From contig JAEURP010000009.1 of assembly GCA_016788585.1 (NCBI GenBank), positions 248,001 through 312,000 of the forward strand: a stretch of 64,000 nucleotides of DNA, given 5' to 3'. Below the pieces are notes generated by a model. That model had not been told where the DNA came from. It worked only from the letters and a program-made list of their open reading frames with translations, and did no database searches. Position 1 is the first letter of the stretch, and every line of letters starts with the position of its first letter. This DNA comes from Chthonomonas sp. Lineage in GTDB: Bacteria; Armatimonadota; Fimbriimonadia; Fimbriimonadales; Fimbriimonadaceae. A program made the translations under genes and the position numbers. This document shows, in pieces, positions 1-8,357 of the stretch.

Positions 1-518
1 TGGGCAACGCCTTTTATACGTGCAAACCGATCGGCAATTTTGTCGTCGGTGAGCGTTCGCAGTTCGCGAGGACTTAGCCGGTCGCTACTGAGAGACATCG
101 TTACGATGGGCTCGCTGGCGCTATCAATCTTGCTGACCGACGGCGCGAGAGCCTCTTGCGGCAGCTCGGAAACAATGCCGTCCACCTTGGACCGAACGTC
201 ATTGAGGGCCGCATCCATGTTCGTGCCGATTTCAAAGTTGGCTACAACGATCGAGACTCCTTCTTGCGAGGTCGACGTGAGTTCAAGAAGGCCGTTAACG
301 CCCGAGATTGCCTCTTCAACACGGCGGCTGATGAGGGTGTTGATTTCTTCAGGGCCAGCGCCGGGATAAACCGTGCTGATCGTGACGACGCCGAATTGAA
401 CTTCGGGGTTGTCCTCAACGCGCATCGAGCACGATGCAAAGAGCCCGCCGAACACGGCGAGACACATCAACATAAAAATGAAGATGGGCCGTGTGATGGC
501 GAGTTTGGTTAGCCCCAT
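1..518 (-). CDS. RND-family efflux pump, inner-membrane subunit (N-terminal part)
   Basis: First 172 residues of an AcrB/HAE-1-type resistance-nodulation-division pump, which exports hydrophobic or toxic compounds using the proton gradient. The 3' end lies beyond the window edge. After a short cytoplasmic start (LTKLAITRP) there is a first membrane segment at about residues 11-30, then the beginning of the periplasmic porter domain with the family motif YPGAGPEEIN at 51-60. The ATG at 518 overlaps the TAA of the upstream adaptor gene by one base (TAATG), so the two are translationally coupled. With the adaptor, TolC-type channel and AbrB-like regulator it forms one operon for a tripartite pump. 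Substrate cannot be told from this fragment. Confidence 0.93.
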   Translation of the reverse strand, partial: MGLTKLAITRPIFIFMLMCLAVFGGLFASCSMRVEDNPEVQFGVVTISTVYPGAGPEEINTLISRRVEEAISGVNGLLELTSTSQEGVSIVVANFEIGTNMDAALNDVRSKVDGIVSELPQEALAPSVSKIDSASEPIVTMSLSSDRLSPRELRTLTDDKIADRFARIKGVA

Positions 519-1957
519 TACTTCTTGGCGCCCTCAACCCGAACGGTCGTGCCGCCGACAACCAAAGTCTGTCCTTGGATGATCACCTGGTCGCCTTCCG
601 AGACTCCAGAGACCACCACTCGGCCCGCCTGGGTCAAGCTCGGCGTTACCATGCGCTTAACTGCCTTGCCGTCATCCACAACGTAAACATATTTGGAGCC
701 TTCGTCACCCAGCATGGCGCCGGACGGGATCGTGATGGCGTCGGGAATTTGGTCGGTCTCAACTTTTGCACGGGCAAACATGCCGACCTTCATGTCGGGT
801 GGGTTGCCGCTGATCGTGATGCGAACCTTATAGAGTCGACCCAGTGATTCGGAGTTTGGCGAGATGGCCGCGACTATGCCGCTGAACATCCGGTTTTGGA
901 GGGCGCTCAACTCGATGGCCATTGGCATGCCAAGCTTGACCTTTGCGATTTTCACCTCGGGTACCTCGCCTTCAAAATAGATCCCCTGTTCGCCTACCAG
1001 GCGGACTACAGGTGTGCCCGGACCAACGAAGGTTCCGATCTGAACTGGCTTGCCAGAGACCTTGCCCGAGAACGGTGCACGGATGATCGCGTCGTCCACG
1101 GCCTGTTGGGCAAGGTCCACTGCATCTCGAGCTGAAGCCACTTGGGCTCGCGCCGCGACGACGCGATCTTGCGACTGAACATCGAGCCGCTGATTGGCCA
1201 GCGCGCTTTGTAGTTGCTCTCGAGCTGCCGAAACTTGGCTCTCAAGTGCTCTGACATCTTCGGGGCGCGCGGCGCTTTGGGCCAAATTGTTGGCCTCCAA
1301 TGCGCTTTCATATTGAGCCAGTGCGTTCGCATAGGTTTGGCGATACCTATCGAAATCTCGTTCGCTAATCGCGCCCTCGTCGAGAAGCTTCTGCCCGCGT
1401 TCGAGGTCCTTCCGTGCGATATCGAGGTTTGTCTTGGCCGCGCGAAGTTGGGCCTCGGCTTGCCTCTTTTCCTCGGAGCGCGCGCCATTACGCGCCTTCA
1501 GCAAGTTAGCTTCAGCCGAGGCCAACTGGGCTCGGGCCGCTCGCACAGCGGCATTCGACCTCTGAGGAGCAACCATCGCCTCGGTCTCGGCTTGGCGCTG
1601 GGCCGCTAGAGCCGCGTTGAGTTGTGCCTGTGCTTGCCGAACGCGGGTCTGAGCTTCTCGAGAATCTTGGCGAGCCAAGACTTGGTCGGCGACAACTGTG
1701 TCGCCGTCCTTAACAGATACGGAGACAAGCCTACCTCCGACCTTGGCGCCTACTTCAGAATCTTCGTTGCTGGTTAAGGACCCGGTCACTTCGAGCAGGA
1801 CAGCAAATGGCTTGGCAATCGCTGTCTCGACCCGGACCGGTACGACCTGGTCGGCGAGTACTTCTTGTGTCTTTTTTGCCTGAGCTTGGGCATCTCGGTT
1901 AACGCAACCGACCAAAACAAGCGAAGCAAGGAGTGGAACAATGATCAAGCGGTTCAT
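518..1957 (-). CDS. RND efflux periplasmic adaptor (membrane fusion protein), lipoprotein
   Basis: 479-residue HlyD/AcrA-family adaptor that bridges an RND pump and a TolC channel. Residues 1-17 are a lipoprotein signal with lipobox LVGC (Cys18), so it is probably lipid-anchored. A split lipoyl/biotinyl domain (about 60-100 and 290-330) flanks a long Ala/Gln/Arg-rich alpha-helical hairpin, about 100-285. That hairpin is longer than in AcrA and may need a longer periplasmic reach. Beta-barrel and membrane-proximal domains follow (IKVGMFARAKV, IPSGAML). Its ATG overlaps the TolC stop by 4 nt (ATGA) and its stop overlaps the pump start by 1 nt. Family call is firm; substrate unknown. Confidence 0.93.
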   Translation of the reverse strand: MNRLIIVPLLASLVLVGCVNRDAQAQAKKTQEVLADQVVPVRVETAIAKPFAVLLEVTGSLTSNEDSEVGAKVGGRLVSVSVKDGDTVVADQVLARQDSREAQTRVRQAQAQLNAALAAQRQAETEAMVAPQRSNAAVRAARAQLASAEANLLKARNGARSEEKRQAEAQLRAAKTNLDIARKDLERGQKLLDEGAISERDFDRYRQTYANALAQYESALEANNLAQSAARPEDVRALESQVSAAREQLQSALANQRLDVQSQDRVVAARAQVASARDAVDLAQQAVDDAIIRAPFSGKVSGKPVQIGTFVGPGTPVVRLVGEQGIYFEGEVPEVKIAKVKLGMPMAIELSALQNRMFSGIVAAISPNSESLGRLYKVRITISGNPPDMKVGMFARAKVETDQIPDAITIPSGAMLGDEGSKYVYVVDDGKAVKRMVTPSLTQAGRVVVSGVSEGDQVIIQGQTLVVGGTTVRVEGAKK

Positions 1958-3246
1958 GGGTTTGCAGGAGGTAAGTTGTCGGAGCCGATCGCCCTCTTCA
2001 GAGAAGCAATTGCAGTAAGGTAGTCGGAACGCGCACTGGCCAAGGCGCCGAGCGCAGTGCGAAGGTCGCTGTCCGCCGTGGTGACATCGAGTAGGATGCC
2101 CTCGCCGGCGCTGTAGCGCAGTTCAGCAAGTCGTAGCGCTTCGCTTTGAAGCTCGACGGTTTTGCGAACGAAGTTGAGTTGAGAAAGAGAGTTCCGAACC
2201 TGAACTAGGGCGGACTGGACTTCGAGTGAAACGGAGAGCCGAGTGCGGTCAGCCGCTAATCTGGTTTGAACTTCATCTTCCTTGGCCACGGCTACTCTGG
2301 CCCGGGTTATGCCGGAATCCCAAATAGGAAAGCTCAATGTGATGCCAAAGGTGACTGCGTTTTCTCTCGAAAACGCTCCTGCGTCGAAGGTATGCAAGTA
2401 GAGCGCCTGCAAATTGAGTGATGGTAAAAGTCCGCCGCGCTCGGTCACTGTGAAGAACTCGCGGGCCTTCAAGAGGGCTTCCAACTGGGTGAGTTCAGGC
2501 CTGTTCTCCAAGGCTTGCTGAAGCAGGGCACCCTCGTTCAAAGTGTAGCGAGGCAGATTGTCTGTACGAACATCTGCGTATGGGCTGGCCAATTCGATTG
2601 GAGTAGCGACATCGCGGCTCATCGCTTGGTTTAAGACTTGCTTGGCCAGCAAGACTTGGTTGTTTGCCGACTCCAGACTTGACTGAGCTCGGCTAACCTC
2701 GGTCTCATAGCGGAGTACGTCGAACCTTGCGATCGCGCCTTGTGTGTAGAGCGTCTGGGCATTCTTTAGGCGGGCCTCGGCTGCCTCGTGGGCACCTGTT
2801 TGAACTTGCACTTGCCATTCCGCCCGTAAGACATTGAAATAGGCGCGGCGGATTGATTCCTTGGTGTTGTTCTCTTCGACGTCGATCCCTCTTTCGGCGG
2901 CAGACTCATTCGACCGTGCCCCGCGAATCGCCTTGCCTCGTAACCCGACCAAATCGATCGGGTAATTGAAAGCGAGGCTGGCCGTCTTGGAGTCCGACTG
3001 ACCCGAACCGCTACCCATTAAGCGACTGGGTTCATATCGCTCGTAGGTCGCTTGCCCGTCGAGGCGAAATCCGAGCATGCCAAGCGCCTGGTTAGTGCGC
3101 TCTTTGGCTTGACGCAATTGGCTGGCTGCCGCTTTTACCCCGAACGAGTTCTGGATGCCGATGGAGATCGCTTCGTCCTCGGTCAGCCCCTGTGCAAACC
3201 CATGAACGGCAAAGGACAAGGCAATAACACTGAAGCCAAGTTTCAT
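1954..3246 (-). CDS. TolC-family outer-membrane efflux channel
   Basis: 430 residues, usual TolC/OprM length. Residues 1-18 form a signal peptide (hydrophobic VIALSFAVHGFAQ). The mature protein has two internally similar halves of long amphipathic helices separated by short strands, as in the trimeric outer-membrane/periplasmic tunnel family (for example LTEDEAISIGIQNS at the start of the first half and LRLAELRYSAGEG in the second). It overlaps the adaptor gene by 4 nt downstream and the AbrB-like gene by 4 nt upstream, so the four genes are one transcription unit. It should supply the outer-membrane exit duct for the adjacent RND pump. Confidence 0.93.
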   Translation of the reverse strand: MKLGFSVIALSFAVHGFAQGLTEDEAISIGIQNSFGVKAAASQLRQAKERTNQALGMLGFRLDGQATYERYEPSRLMGSGSGQSDSKTASLAFNYPIDLVGLRGKAIRGARSNESAAERGIDVEENNTKESIRRAYFNVLRAEWQVQVQTGAHEAAEARLKNAQTLYTQGAIARFDVLRYETEVSRAQSSLESANNQVLLAKQVLNQAMSRDVATPIELASPYADVRTDNLPRYTLNEGALLQQALENRPELTQLEALLKAREFFTVTERGGLLPSLNLQALYLHTFDAGAFSRENAVTFGITLSFPIWDSGITRARVAVAKEDEVQTRLAADRTRLSVSLEVQSALVQVRNSLSQLNFVRKTVELQSEALRLAELRYSAGEGILLDVTTADSDLRTALGALASARSDYLTAIASLKRAIGSDNLPPANP

Positions 3247-3485
3247 TCGGGCTCAGCTCCTTCGTGCTCCTCGGCGAATCGCCGGTAGGCCTGTTCGTAC
3301 TCATCGAGTATCTCTCTCATCTTGTCGATTCGCCCGATGGAGAGACACTTGTGAAAGGGATCGCGCATGACGAGAAGCTTGTCGCCGGGCTTAATGCCCA
3401 TTTCGGCGCGCGCCTCGGCGGGGATGACAACCTGTCCGCGTTCGCCGACGGTTACCGATCCATAAAATAGGTCTGAGATGTTCAA
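3243..3485 (-). CDS. AbrB/MazE/SpoVT-type DNA-binding protein
   Basis: 80-residue swapped-hairpin AbrB-like regulator. The core VTVGERGQVVIPAEAR at about residues 11-26 and the following MGIKPGDKLLVM are the family signature; the remainder is a charged helix (REILDEYEQAYRRF) that may mediate dimerisation. Start is a TTG at 3485 preceded by an AGGA ribosome-binding site. It is the first gene of the efflux operon, overlapping tolC by 4 nt, so it may regulate its own pump operon. No toxin gene accompanies it, which makes an antitoxin role unlikely. Regulator function is inferred from family and position. Confidence 0.85.
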   Translation of the reverse strand: MNISDLFYGSVTVGERGQVVIPAEARAEMGIKPGDKLLVMRDPFHKCLSIGRIDKMREILDEYEQAYRRFAEEHEGAEPE

Positions 3486-3550
3486 AATGAATCCTGTACC
3501 GCAAAGTATGGCATGACATGTATTTCATACGCTGGGTCCATTAATAAAAG

Positions 3551-3573
3551 AAACCCGAGTTTTTCAACTCGGG
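3551..3573 (-). terminator. Rho-independent terminator of rplU-rpmA
   Basis: On the minus strand an 8-bp stem CCCGAGTT/AACTCGGG closes a GAAA tetraloop and is followed by TTTCTTTT. It lies 27 nt after the rpmA stop codon. Confidence 0.9.
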
Positions 3574-3599
3574 CTATAAAGAGAGGTAGAGAAAATCTC

Positions 3600-3857
3600 T
3601 TAGGCTTGGTCGGCGTAAACGCTCATTCGGCGCTTGTTGGTGGGGCCTTCGACCTTGATCTTTCCATCGATGAGGGCGAACAAGGTGTGATCGTTGCCCA
3701 TGCCGACGCCGACGCCCTTGTGGAACTTGGTGCCGCGCTGTCGAATCAGGATCGTGCCTGCCTTGACAACTTCGCCTGCGTATCGCTTCACGCCGAGACG
3801 CTGGGAATTAGAATCTCGACCGTTCTTAGATGAACCTTGACCTTTTTTATGTGCCAT
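3600..3857 (-). CDS. rpmA: Large ribosomal subunit protein bL27
   Basis: 85 residues, full family length. The N-terminus [20 protein letters not shown] is the classic bL27 tail that reaches the peptidyl-transferase centre, with no cleavable Firmicute-type leader. The core [23 protein letters not shown] is canonical. It lies 6 nt downstream of rplU in the usual L21-L27 order, but obg, which often follows, is absent here. A strong terminator follows. Confidence 0.98.
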   Translation of the reverse strand: MAHKKGQGSSKNGRDSNSQRLGVKRYAGEVVKAGTILIRQRGTKFHKGVGVGMGNDHTLFALIDGKIKVEGPTNKRRMSVYADQA

Positions 3858-3863
3858 TAAACT

Positions 3864-4181
3864 CTACTTGCCTCCGGCCACGTCGAGGACGCGGATGTGG
3901 GTCTGTGGCTGGCGGTGTCCCCAGCGCTTGCGAACATTCTTCTTCGCTTTGTAGTTGAATGCATTGATCTTTTTCGCCTTACCTTGGCGAACGATCTCGA
4001 CCTTCACCGAAGCGCCCTTCACGAGAGGGGAGCCGACGGTCACTTTGCCGTCGTTCACGAGCATCACGACTTCGTCGAGGGTTACCTTCGTCCCTGGCTC
4101 GCCCTCTAATTTCTCGACGATGATGACATCGTCCTTGGCGGCCTTAATCTGCTTTCCACCGGTCTTGACAATCGCAAACAT
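3864..4181 (-). CDS. rplU: Large ribosomal subunit protein bL21
   Basis: 105 residues starting MFAIVKTGGKQIKAA, with the family C-terminal motif KKNVRKRWGHRQPQT. The reading frame stays open upstream, but the ATG at 4181 is chosen because it has a GGGGAG ribosome-binding site and gives the canonical N-terminus. A 6-bp hairpin sits just before that ribosome-binding site, suggesting leader-level control. Binds 23S rRNA and forms an operon with rpmA. Confidence 0.98.
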   Translation of the reverse strand: MFAIVKTGGKQIKAAKDDVIIVEKLEGEPGTKVTLDEVVMLVNDGKVTVGSPLVKGASVKVEIVRQGKAKKINAFNYKAKKNVRKRWGHRQPQTHIRVLDVAGGK

Positions 4182-4191
4182 AAAAATCTCC

Positions 4192-4206
4192 CCGCTCAAG
4201 GAGCGG
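4192..4206 (-). promoter_or_regulatory. Leader hairpin before rplU
   Basis: Minus-strand stem CCGCTC-CTT-GAGCGG whose 3' arm abuts the GGGGAG ribosome-binding site of rplU. Near the predicted 5' end of the mRNA. Possible L21 autoregulatory leader; function inferred. Confidence 0.5.
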
Positions 4207-4215
4207 CAAAGGAGA

Positions 4216-4221
4216 ATGATA
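4216..4221 (-). promoter_or_regulatory. -10 element of the rplU-rpmA promoter
   Basis: TATCAT on the minus strand, preceded by TG-C (extended -10). A weak -35 TTGCGT lies at 4240-4245 with an 18-nt spacer. Predicted leader is about 28 nt and contains the hairpin. Confidence 0.45.
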
Positions 4222-4278
4222 GCACACGCGGCCGGCGAGACGCAACTCCAAGCCTCAAACCCAGAATCCCAACAAAGG

Positions 4279-4284
4279 TACTCT
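4279..4284 (+). promoter_or_regulatory. -10 box 7 nt before the 4292 start codon
   Basis: TACTCT followed by CGGCCCG and then the ATG. Spacing implies transcription starts at or next to the start codon (leaderless mRNA). Confidence 0.5.
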
Positions 4285-4291
4285 CGGCCCG

Positions 4292-4741
4292 ATGCCATTC
4301 ACGTCTAAAATCGCCTACGAAGCAGCCCGTATTCACGCCGCGGCGATCTACTGCTCTGACGGTCGTATCGGAGCCCAGTGCGATGACTTTCTGACCAATG
4401 GCCTCAGCCTCCCCAGGGTAGATCGCGTTTGCCTCCCCGGCGGCCCGGCCTGCCTTGCCGGCTACCCAGAGGCGACTCTAGCTCAGCAGGGCGTCGTGGA
4501 TGAACTTCACTTCCTGGTCGAGGCGCACGGCCTGGACAGGGTTATCCTCATCGCTCACCAGTCCTGCGCCTTTTACGGGGCGAGGCTCCACTTAGCCGAG
4601 TCGAGATTCAAGCTCGTGCAAGAAGCTGATCTCGTTCGCGCTGCGGCCTTTGTCCACCAGGTCACCAAAGTGGACAATATCGAGGCATATTTCGCCCGAA
4701 TAGATGGAACGGACCTAGTTTTTGACCCCGTTAGGGTTTAA
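4292..4741 (+). CDS. Small beta-carbonic-anhydrase-like zinc protein
   Basis: 149 residues. The N-terminal CSDGR (C21-x-D23-x-R25) and HQSC (H89-x-x-C92) match the zinc-ligand and Asp-Arg dyad pattern of beta-carbonic anhydrases (Cys-x-Asp-x-Arg ... His-x-x-Cys), which interconvert CO2 and bicarbonate. The protein is clearly shorter than classical enzymes of about 200 residues and lacks the usual active-site cleft residues I would look for around the N-terminal arm. It could be a minimal carbonic anhydrase or a related zinc protein with another substrate. No ribosome-binding site; the -10 box sits 7 nt upstream. Convergent 11-nt overlap with the next gene. Confidence 0.65.
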   Translation: MPFTSKIAYEAARIHAAAIYCSDGRIGAQCDDFLTNGLSLPRVDRVCLPGGPACLAGYPEATLAQQGVVDELHFLVEAHGLDRVILIAHQSCAFYGARLHLAESRFKLVQEADLVRAAAFVHQVTKVDNIEAYFARIDGTDLVFDPVRV

Positions 4742-5279
4742 GATCCGCCAGCCATTCGCGAGTCTCTCGAGCCGATCGCAAAATGATCATCGGTCGCCCC
4801 GCCGCCTGCCAGGTAAGAATCCGACGACGTTTCGACGCATACGACCGAAAATGCCATGTAATGATCGAGTCGCGCGAGAACACCTGGCGCCAAGTCTCGA
4901 CATTGCCATTGCAGACCGGCTTCTTATCAATCACCCGGCGCAGCGTTCGACTAATCAAACGGTTAAAGGAAAACCACCTTGGATAGTCGAGCGCGACAAT
5001 TACTGTGGCTCGGCTCTCTACAACATCCAGCCACTTGCCATATGCCGAGTCGAGAATCCAAGAATCACCAGAGCAGAGCTGAGTAAACAAAACACGTTGA
5101 ACTTCCTCGGGCTTGATCTGCCAGTTGGGCTCCCAGCAAAGCTCGTCAACCGAGTGAAAAGGCAAACCCAGCTTTATAGAAAGCTGGGCCGCCAAAGTGG
5201 TCTTGCCGGAGCCAGTGACTCCGTAAACCAAAACCCGGCTTAGATCAAGCCGTTCTCGCGGAAGATCGGATAGTGGCAT
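4731..5279 (-). CDS. P-loop NTPase, adenylate-kinase/topology-modulation-protein-like
   Basis: 182 residues with Walker A GVTGSGKTT at about 20-28 and a kinase-like layout: Leu-Asp-Tyr-Pro-Arg segment near 97-101 and basic lid-like stretch RTLRRVIDKK around 111-120. The family (FlaR/topology modulation proteins) consists of small nucleotide or nucleoside kinase-like proteins with mostly unknown substrates. The ATG at 5279 lies inside the end of secA, giving a 40-nt same-strand overlap; a TTG at 5231 just after the secA stop would start two or three residues before the P-loop strand and is a possible alternative. Probably co-transcribed with secA. Confidence 0.7.
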   Translation of the reverse strand: MPLSDLPRERLDLSRVLVYGVTGSGKTTLAAQLSIKLGLPFHSVDELCWEPNWQIKPEEVQRVLFTQLCSGDSWILDSAYGKWLDVVESRATVIVALDYPRWFSFNRLISRTLRRVIDKKPVCNGNVETWRQVFSRDSIITWHFRSYASKRRRILTWQAAGRPMIILRSARETREWLADLKP

Positions 5280-8200
5280 TGTTTGAACTTCCGGCCGCTA
5301 CCGCATGGGCAGGCGTCATTTCGGCCAACCGTCTTCGGATCGACTTCCTCGGGCCAAGAACCAGGTTCGCGCGAAGCGACCTCACCTTCGATAACCAGGC
5401 CAGAATCGCGAGAAAGGACATCGTCGAGAGCTGGGTCAAAGCCGTCGAACTCAACCGGGTCCGGTGCCATCGGCATGGCTCGGAAGAAGTACTTGACGCC
5501 CTGGTCCCGAATGCCGGCCAGGGTGAGGTTGAAGAGGTCGAACGTCTCTCGCTTATAGGCCACAAGTGGGTCTACCTGACCGTAGGCCCGGAGGTTGATT
5601 CCTTCGCGAATGTACTCGATGAGCTGCAGGTGGTCCATCCATTTGTCATTCACGGCTTGCAGCATGATCTGTCGCTCAACCGTTTCGGCGTCTGCTCCAA
5701 ATTGGCTGCGCTTGTGTTCAAACGCCTTGAGCGCGGCTTCTTCGAGGAAGGTTTGCAGGGCATCCGGTTCGTACTGCTCAAGTTCAGCCGGGCTTGCGTA
5801 GTCTACGATTGGCATCGTCTCGTTCAATCGTTCGAACACTTCTTCCGAGTCGTACACCTGCGAGCCGTCATCTTCCAAGACCCAACCTGCCTTCACGGCA
5901 TTACCTACAACCTCTTTGAGGCCCTCGCGCAACTCGTTGCCAGCATCGTCACCTAGCAAGAAGTCGCGGCGCATGCCGTAGATGTGCTCGCGTTGCGAGT
6001 TCAAAACGTCGTCGTATTCCAGAACGTGCTTTCGAGCTTCAAAGTAGTGATTCTCGATTCGCTCTTGGGTTTTCTGAATGGCCTTCGTCAAGAAGCCAGC
6101 ATTGATTTCTTCCATTGCCGGCCAGGATTTCAGCAACGGATTCTCAAGAAGTTTCGCGTTAAAGATTTTCCAAAGGTGGTCCTCAAGCGAGACAAAGAAC
6201 TTGGACTCGCCGGGGTCGCCTTGTCGACCCGCACGACCACGAAGCTGATTGTCGATTCGGCGGCTTTCATGGCGCTCCGTACCCAAGATGTACAAGCCTC
6301 CGAGCGCTCGAACTTCTTCGGCGAGCCCTCGGCGCTCTTGATCATTGAGCGGGAGCGGCGGTGCCGCCCGCTCCAGGCCGCCTCGGCGGAAGTGTTGAAA
6401 CGTATCGGCATAATCGGGGTCAAAGCTCACCTCATCGGCGGCGTCGTCCGTCTCGCGGGCCTTCTCGATGATGGCGTCGCTGACGCGACCTCCGAGCAAG
6501 ATGTCAACGCCGCGGCCCGCCATGTTAGTGGCAATCGTGATCGCACCTTTTCGGCCCGCTTCGCTAACGATCACCGCTTCCTTTTCGTGAAACTTCGCGT
6601 TCAGCACGTTGTGCGGCGCCCCGTGCTTGAGAGCTTCGATCAGAAACTCTTTGTTCTCTTCCGGCAGGTTGTGCTTCTTCAGGAACCAGTTTAGATTTTC
6701 ATCATTCAGTGCATCACCGCTCATGCCCGCCTTGGCGCAAACCGTACTCAGCGTCTGCCGATTGATCTCTTCGAAAGGCATAAGCGCCAGATCTTCGATG
6801 AGTTTCTTTGCCTCCTTGTCGGTGCCTTTGGCCTCCTTCAGTTCGTAAAGTCGATAGACCAGCAAGGTCTTTTGCAGCATGTCACTGGTCAACCTCGACG
6901 AGATCATCTCGGACATTTCGATGGAACGCGTACCGACGAGTACCGGCTGTTGCTTAGTCCAGAGCCTAAGAATCTCATGGCCCATCGCTCTGAACTTGCT
7001 CTCTTGGGTCTTGAAAACAGCATCTTCGCGGTCAACGCGCGTCATTGCACGGTTCGTCGGAACGCTCACGACATCGAGGCCATAAATCTTGCGAAACTCA
7101 TCTTCTTCGGTCTTGGCCGTACCGGTCATTCCAGCCAGCTTTTCGTACATTCGGAAGAGGTTTTGGAACGTGATAACGGCGACGGTTTGGCTCTCTGGCT
7201 GAACTTTGACATGTTCCTTTGCCTCCAGTGCTTGGTGCAGGCCATCGCTGAATCGGCGACCAAACATCATTCGGCCGGTGTTTTCGTCAACGATGACGAC
7301 TTCGCCAGCTCGCACAACATAGTCCACATCCTTTTGGAAGAGGCCGTGTGCCTTGATCGAGGCATTTACATGGTGGAACAGTTTGGGATCGTGAGCAATG
7401 TTCTCGATGCCAAGGAGTTGTTCAACGAGGTCCATGCCCTCTTCTGTTAGGGTCGCGCCGTGGTTCTTCTTGTCGATGACGTAGTGGATGCCCGGTACTT
7501 CGCTATCGTCCTTCTCGCCCTGTTTTAGCTGGATCACGACGGCATCGATTTGCGTGTACAAGCTAACGTCGGTGTTACTGGGGCCGCTGATAATGTGCGG
7601 AGTTCGCGCCTCGTCGATAAGAATTGAGTCGACTTCGTCGACGATGGCGTAATTGAGCTCGCGCATGCTCAACTGCTCCACTCGGAATGCCATATTGTCG
7701 CGAAGATAATCGAAACCGAACTCGTGGTTGGTGCCGTAAGTGATGTCACAGAGGTAGGCCTCTCGTCGTGAACAGGGTGAGAGGTTAACGTAACGTGGAT
7801 CTTCCAAGACGTCGCTACCGTGTTCGTAGCGATAAGAACCGCCTCGCTCATCCGACTCAACGCTCTGCCCTTGGACAACTCCGACGGTCAGGCCAAGAAA
7901 GTCATAAATCGGCCCCATCCACGTTGCGTCGCGCCGAGCGAGGTAGTCGTTAACGGTAACAAGGTGCGCGCCTTTGCCGGTTAGAGCATTCAAGTAAAGG
8001 GGGGCGACCGCAACGAGGGTCTTTCCTTCACCTGTCTTCATCTCGCTGATTCGGCCGTGATGAAGAACGATGCCGCCAACCATTTGCACGTCGAACTGGC
8101 GCATTCCAAGGAGCCGAAGACTCGCTTCACGAACGACGGCGAAGGCCTCGGGAAGGATGCTGTCGAGCGACTCGCCATCAGCTAGTCTAGATTTGAACTC

Positions 8201-8338
8201 TGGCGTTTTGGCCTTGAGCTCGGCATCGGTTAGGTTTGATAACTCGGCTTCGAACGAGTTGATCCGTTCGATTGTTGGCTGGATGGACTTGACGTCCCGA
8301 TCACTAGTGTCGAAGAGTTTTCTTAAAATTTGAAGCAT
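5240..8338 (-). CDS. secA: Preprotein translocase motor ATPase SecA
   Basis: ATP-driven motor that pushes preproteins through SecYEG. Start chosen at ATG 8338, giving 1032 residues and the typical MLQILRKLF N-terminus; an in-frame GTG at 8362 would add eight residues but sits within a palindrome. Seen: Walker A MKTGEGKT, DEVDSILIDEARTP (DEAD box variant), the preprotein cross-linking domain, RGRAGRQGDPG, and a C-terminal zinc motif CPCGSGRKFKQCH that binds SecB or ribosomes in other species. An insert of roughly 80-85 residues lies in the second nucleotide-binding domain (about 6620-6880). The protein is longer than the common 830-900 residues mainly for this reason. Confidence 0.98.
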   Translation of the reverse strand: MLQILRKLFDTSDRDVKSIQPTIERINSFEAELSNLTDAELKAKTPEFKSRLADGESLDSILPEAFAVVREASLRLLGMRQFDVQMVGGIVLHHGRISEMKTGEGKTLVAVAPLYLNALTGKGAHLVTVNDYLARRDATWMGPIYDFLGLTVGVVQGQSVESDERGGSYRYEHGSDVLEDPRYVNLSPCSRREAYLCDITYGTNHEFGFDYLRDNMAFRVEQLSMRELNYAIVDEVDSILIDEARTPHIISGPSNTDVSLYTQIDAVVIQLKQGEKDDSEVPGIHYVIDKKNHGATLTEEGMDLVEQLLGIENIAHDPKLFHHVNASIKAHGLFQKDVDYVVRAGEVVIVDENTGRMMFGRRFSDGLHQALEAKEHVKVQPESQTVAVITFQNLFRMYEKLAGMTGTAKTEEDEFRKIYGLDVVSVPTNRAMTRVDREDAVFKTQESKFRAMGHEILRLWTKQQPVLVGTRSIEMSEMISSRLTSDMLQKTLLVYRLYELKEAKGTDKEAKKLIEDLALMPFEEINRQTLSTVCAKAGMSGDALNDENLNWFLKKHNLPEENKEFLIEALKHGAPHNVLNAKFHEKEAVIVSEAGRKGAITIATNMAGRGVDILLGGRVSDAIIEKARETDDAADEVSFDPDYADTFQHFRRGGLERAAPPLPLNDQERRGLAEEVRALGGLYILGTERHESRRIDNQLRGRAGRQGDPGESKFFVSLEDHLWKIFNAKLLENPLLKSWPAMEEINAGFLTKAIQKTQERIENHYFEARKHVLEYDDVLNSQREHIYGMRRDFLLGDDAGNELREGLKEVVGNAVKAGWVLEDDGSQVYDSEEVFERLNETMPIVDYASPAELEQYEPDALQTFLEEAALKAFEHKRSQFGADAETVERQIMLQAVNDKWMDHLQLIEYIREGINLRAYGQVDPLVAYKRETFDLFNLTLAGIRDQGVKYFFRAMPMAPDPVEFDGFDPALDDVLSRDSGLVIEGEVASREPGSWPEEVDPKTVGRNDACPCGSGRKFKQCHYPIFRENGLI

Positions 8339-8357
8339 GATTTGGTGTGCAGTCGAG

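Noticed and set aside
3243-3485. AbrB-like gene as the antitoxin half of a toxin-antitoxin pair
   Set aside because: No small toxin gene is adjacent; it overlaps an efflux operon instead.
4722-5243. Plus-strand frame of 173 codons opposite the P-loop protein
   Set aside because: Antisense product is basic and without motifs, while the minus-strand frame has a clear Walker A.
5273-5956. Long plus-strand frame (227 codons) antisense to secA
   Set aside because: Shadow of secA; no recognisable protein and codon pattern follows the sense gene. The same holds for the 236-codon frame at 5984-6694 and the 192-codon frame at 6872-7450.
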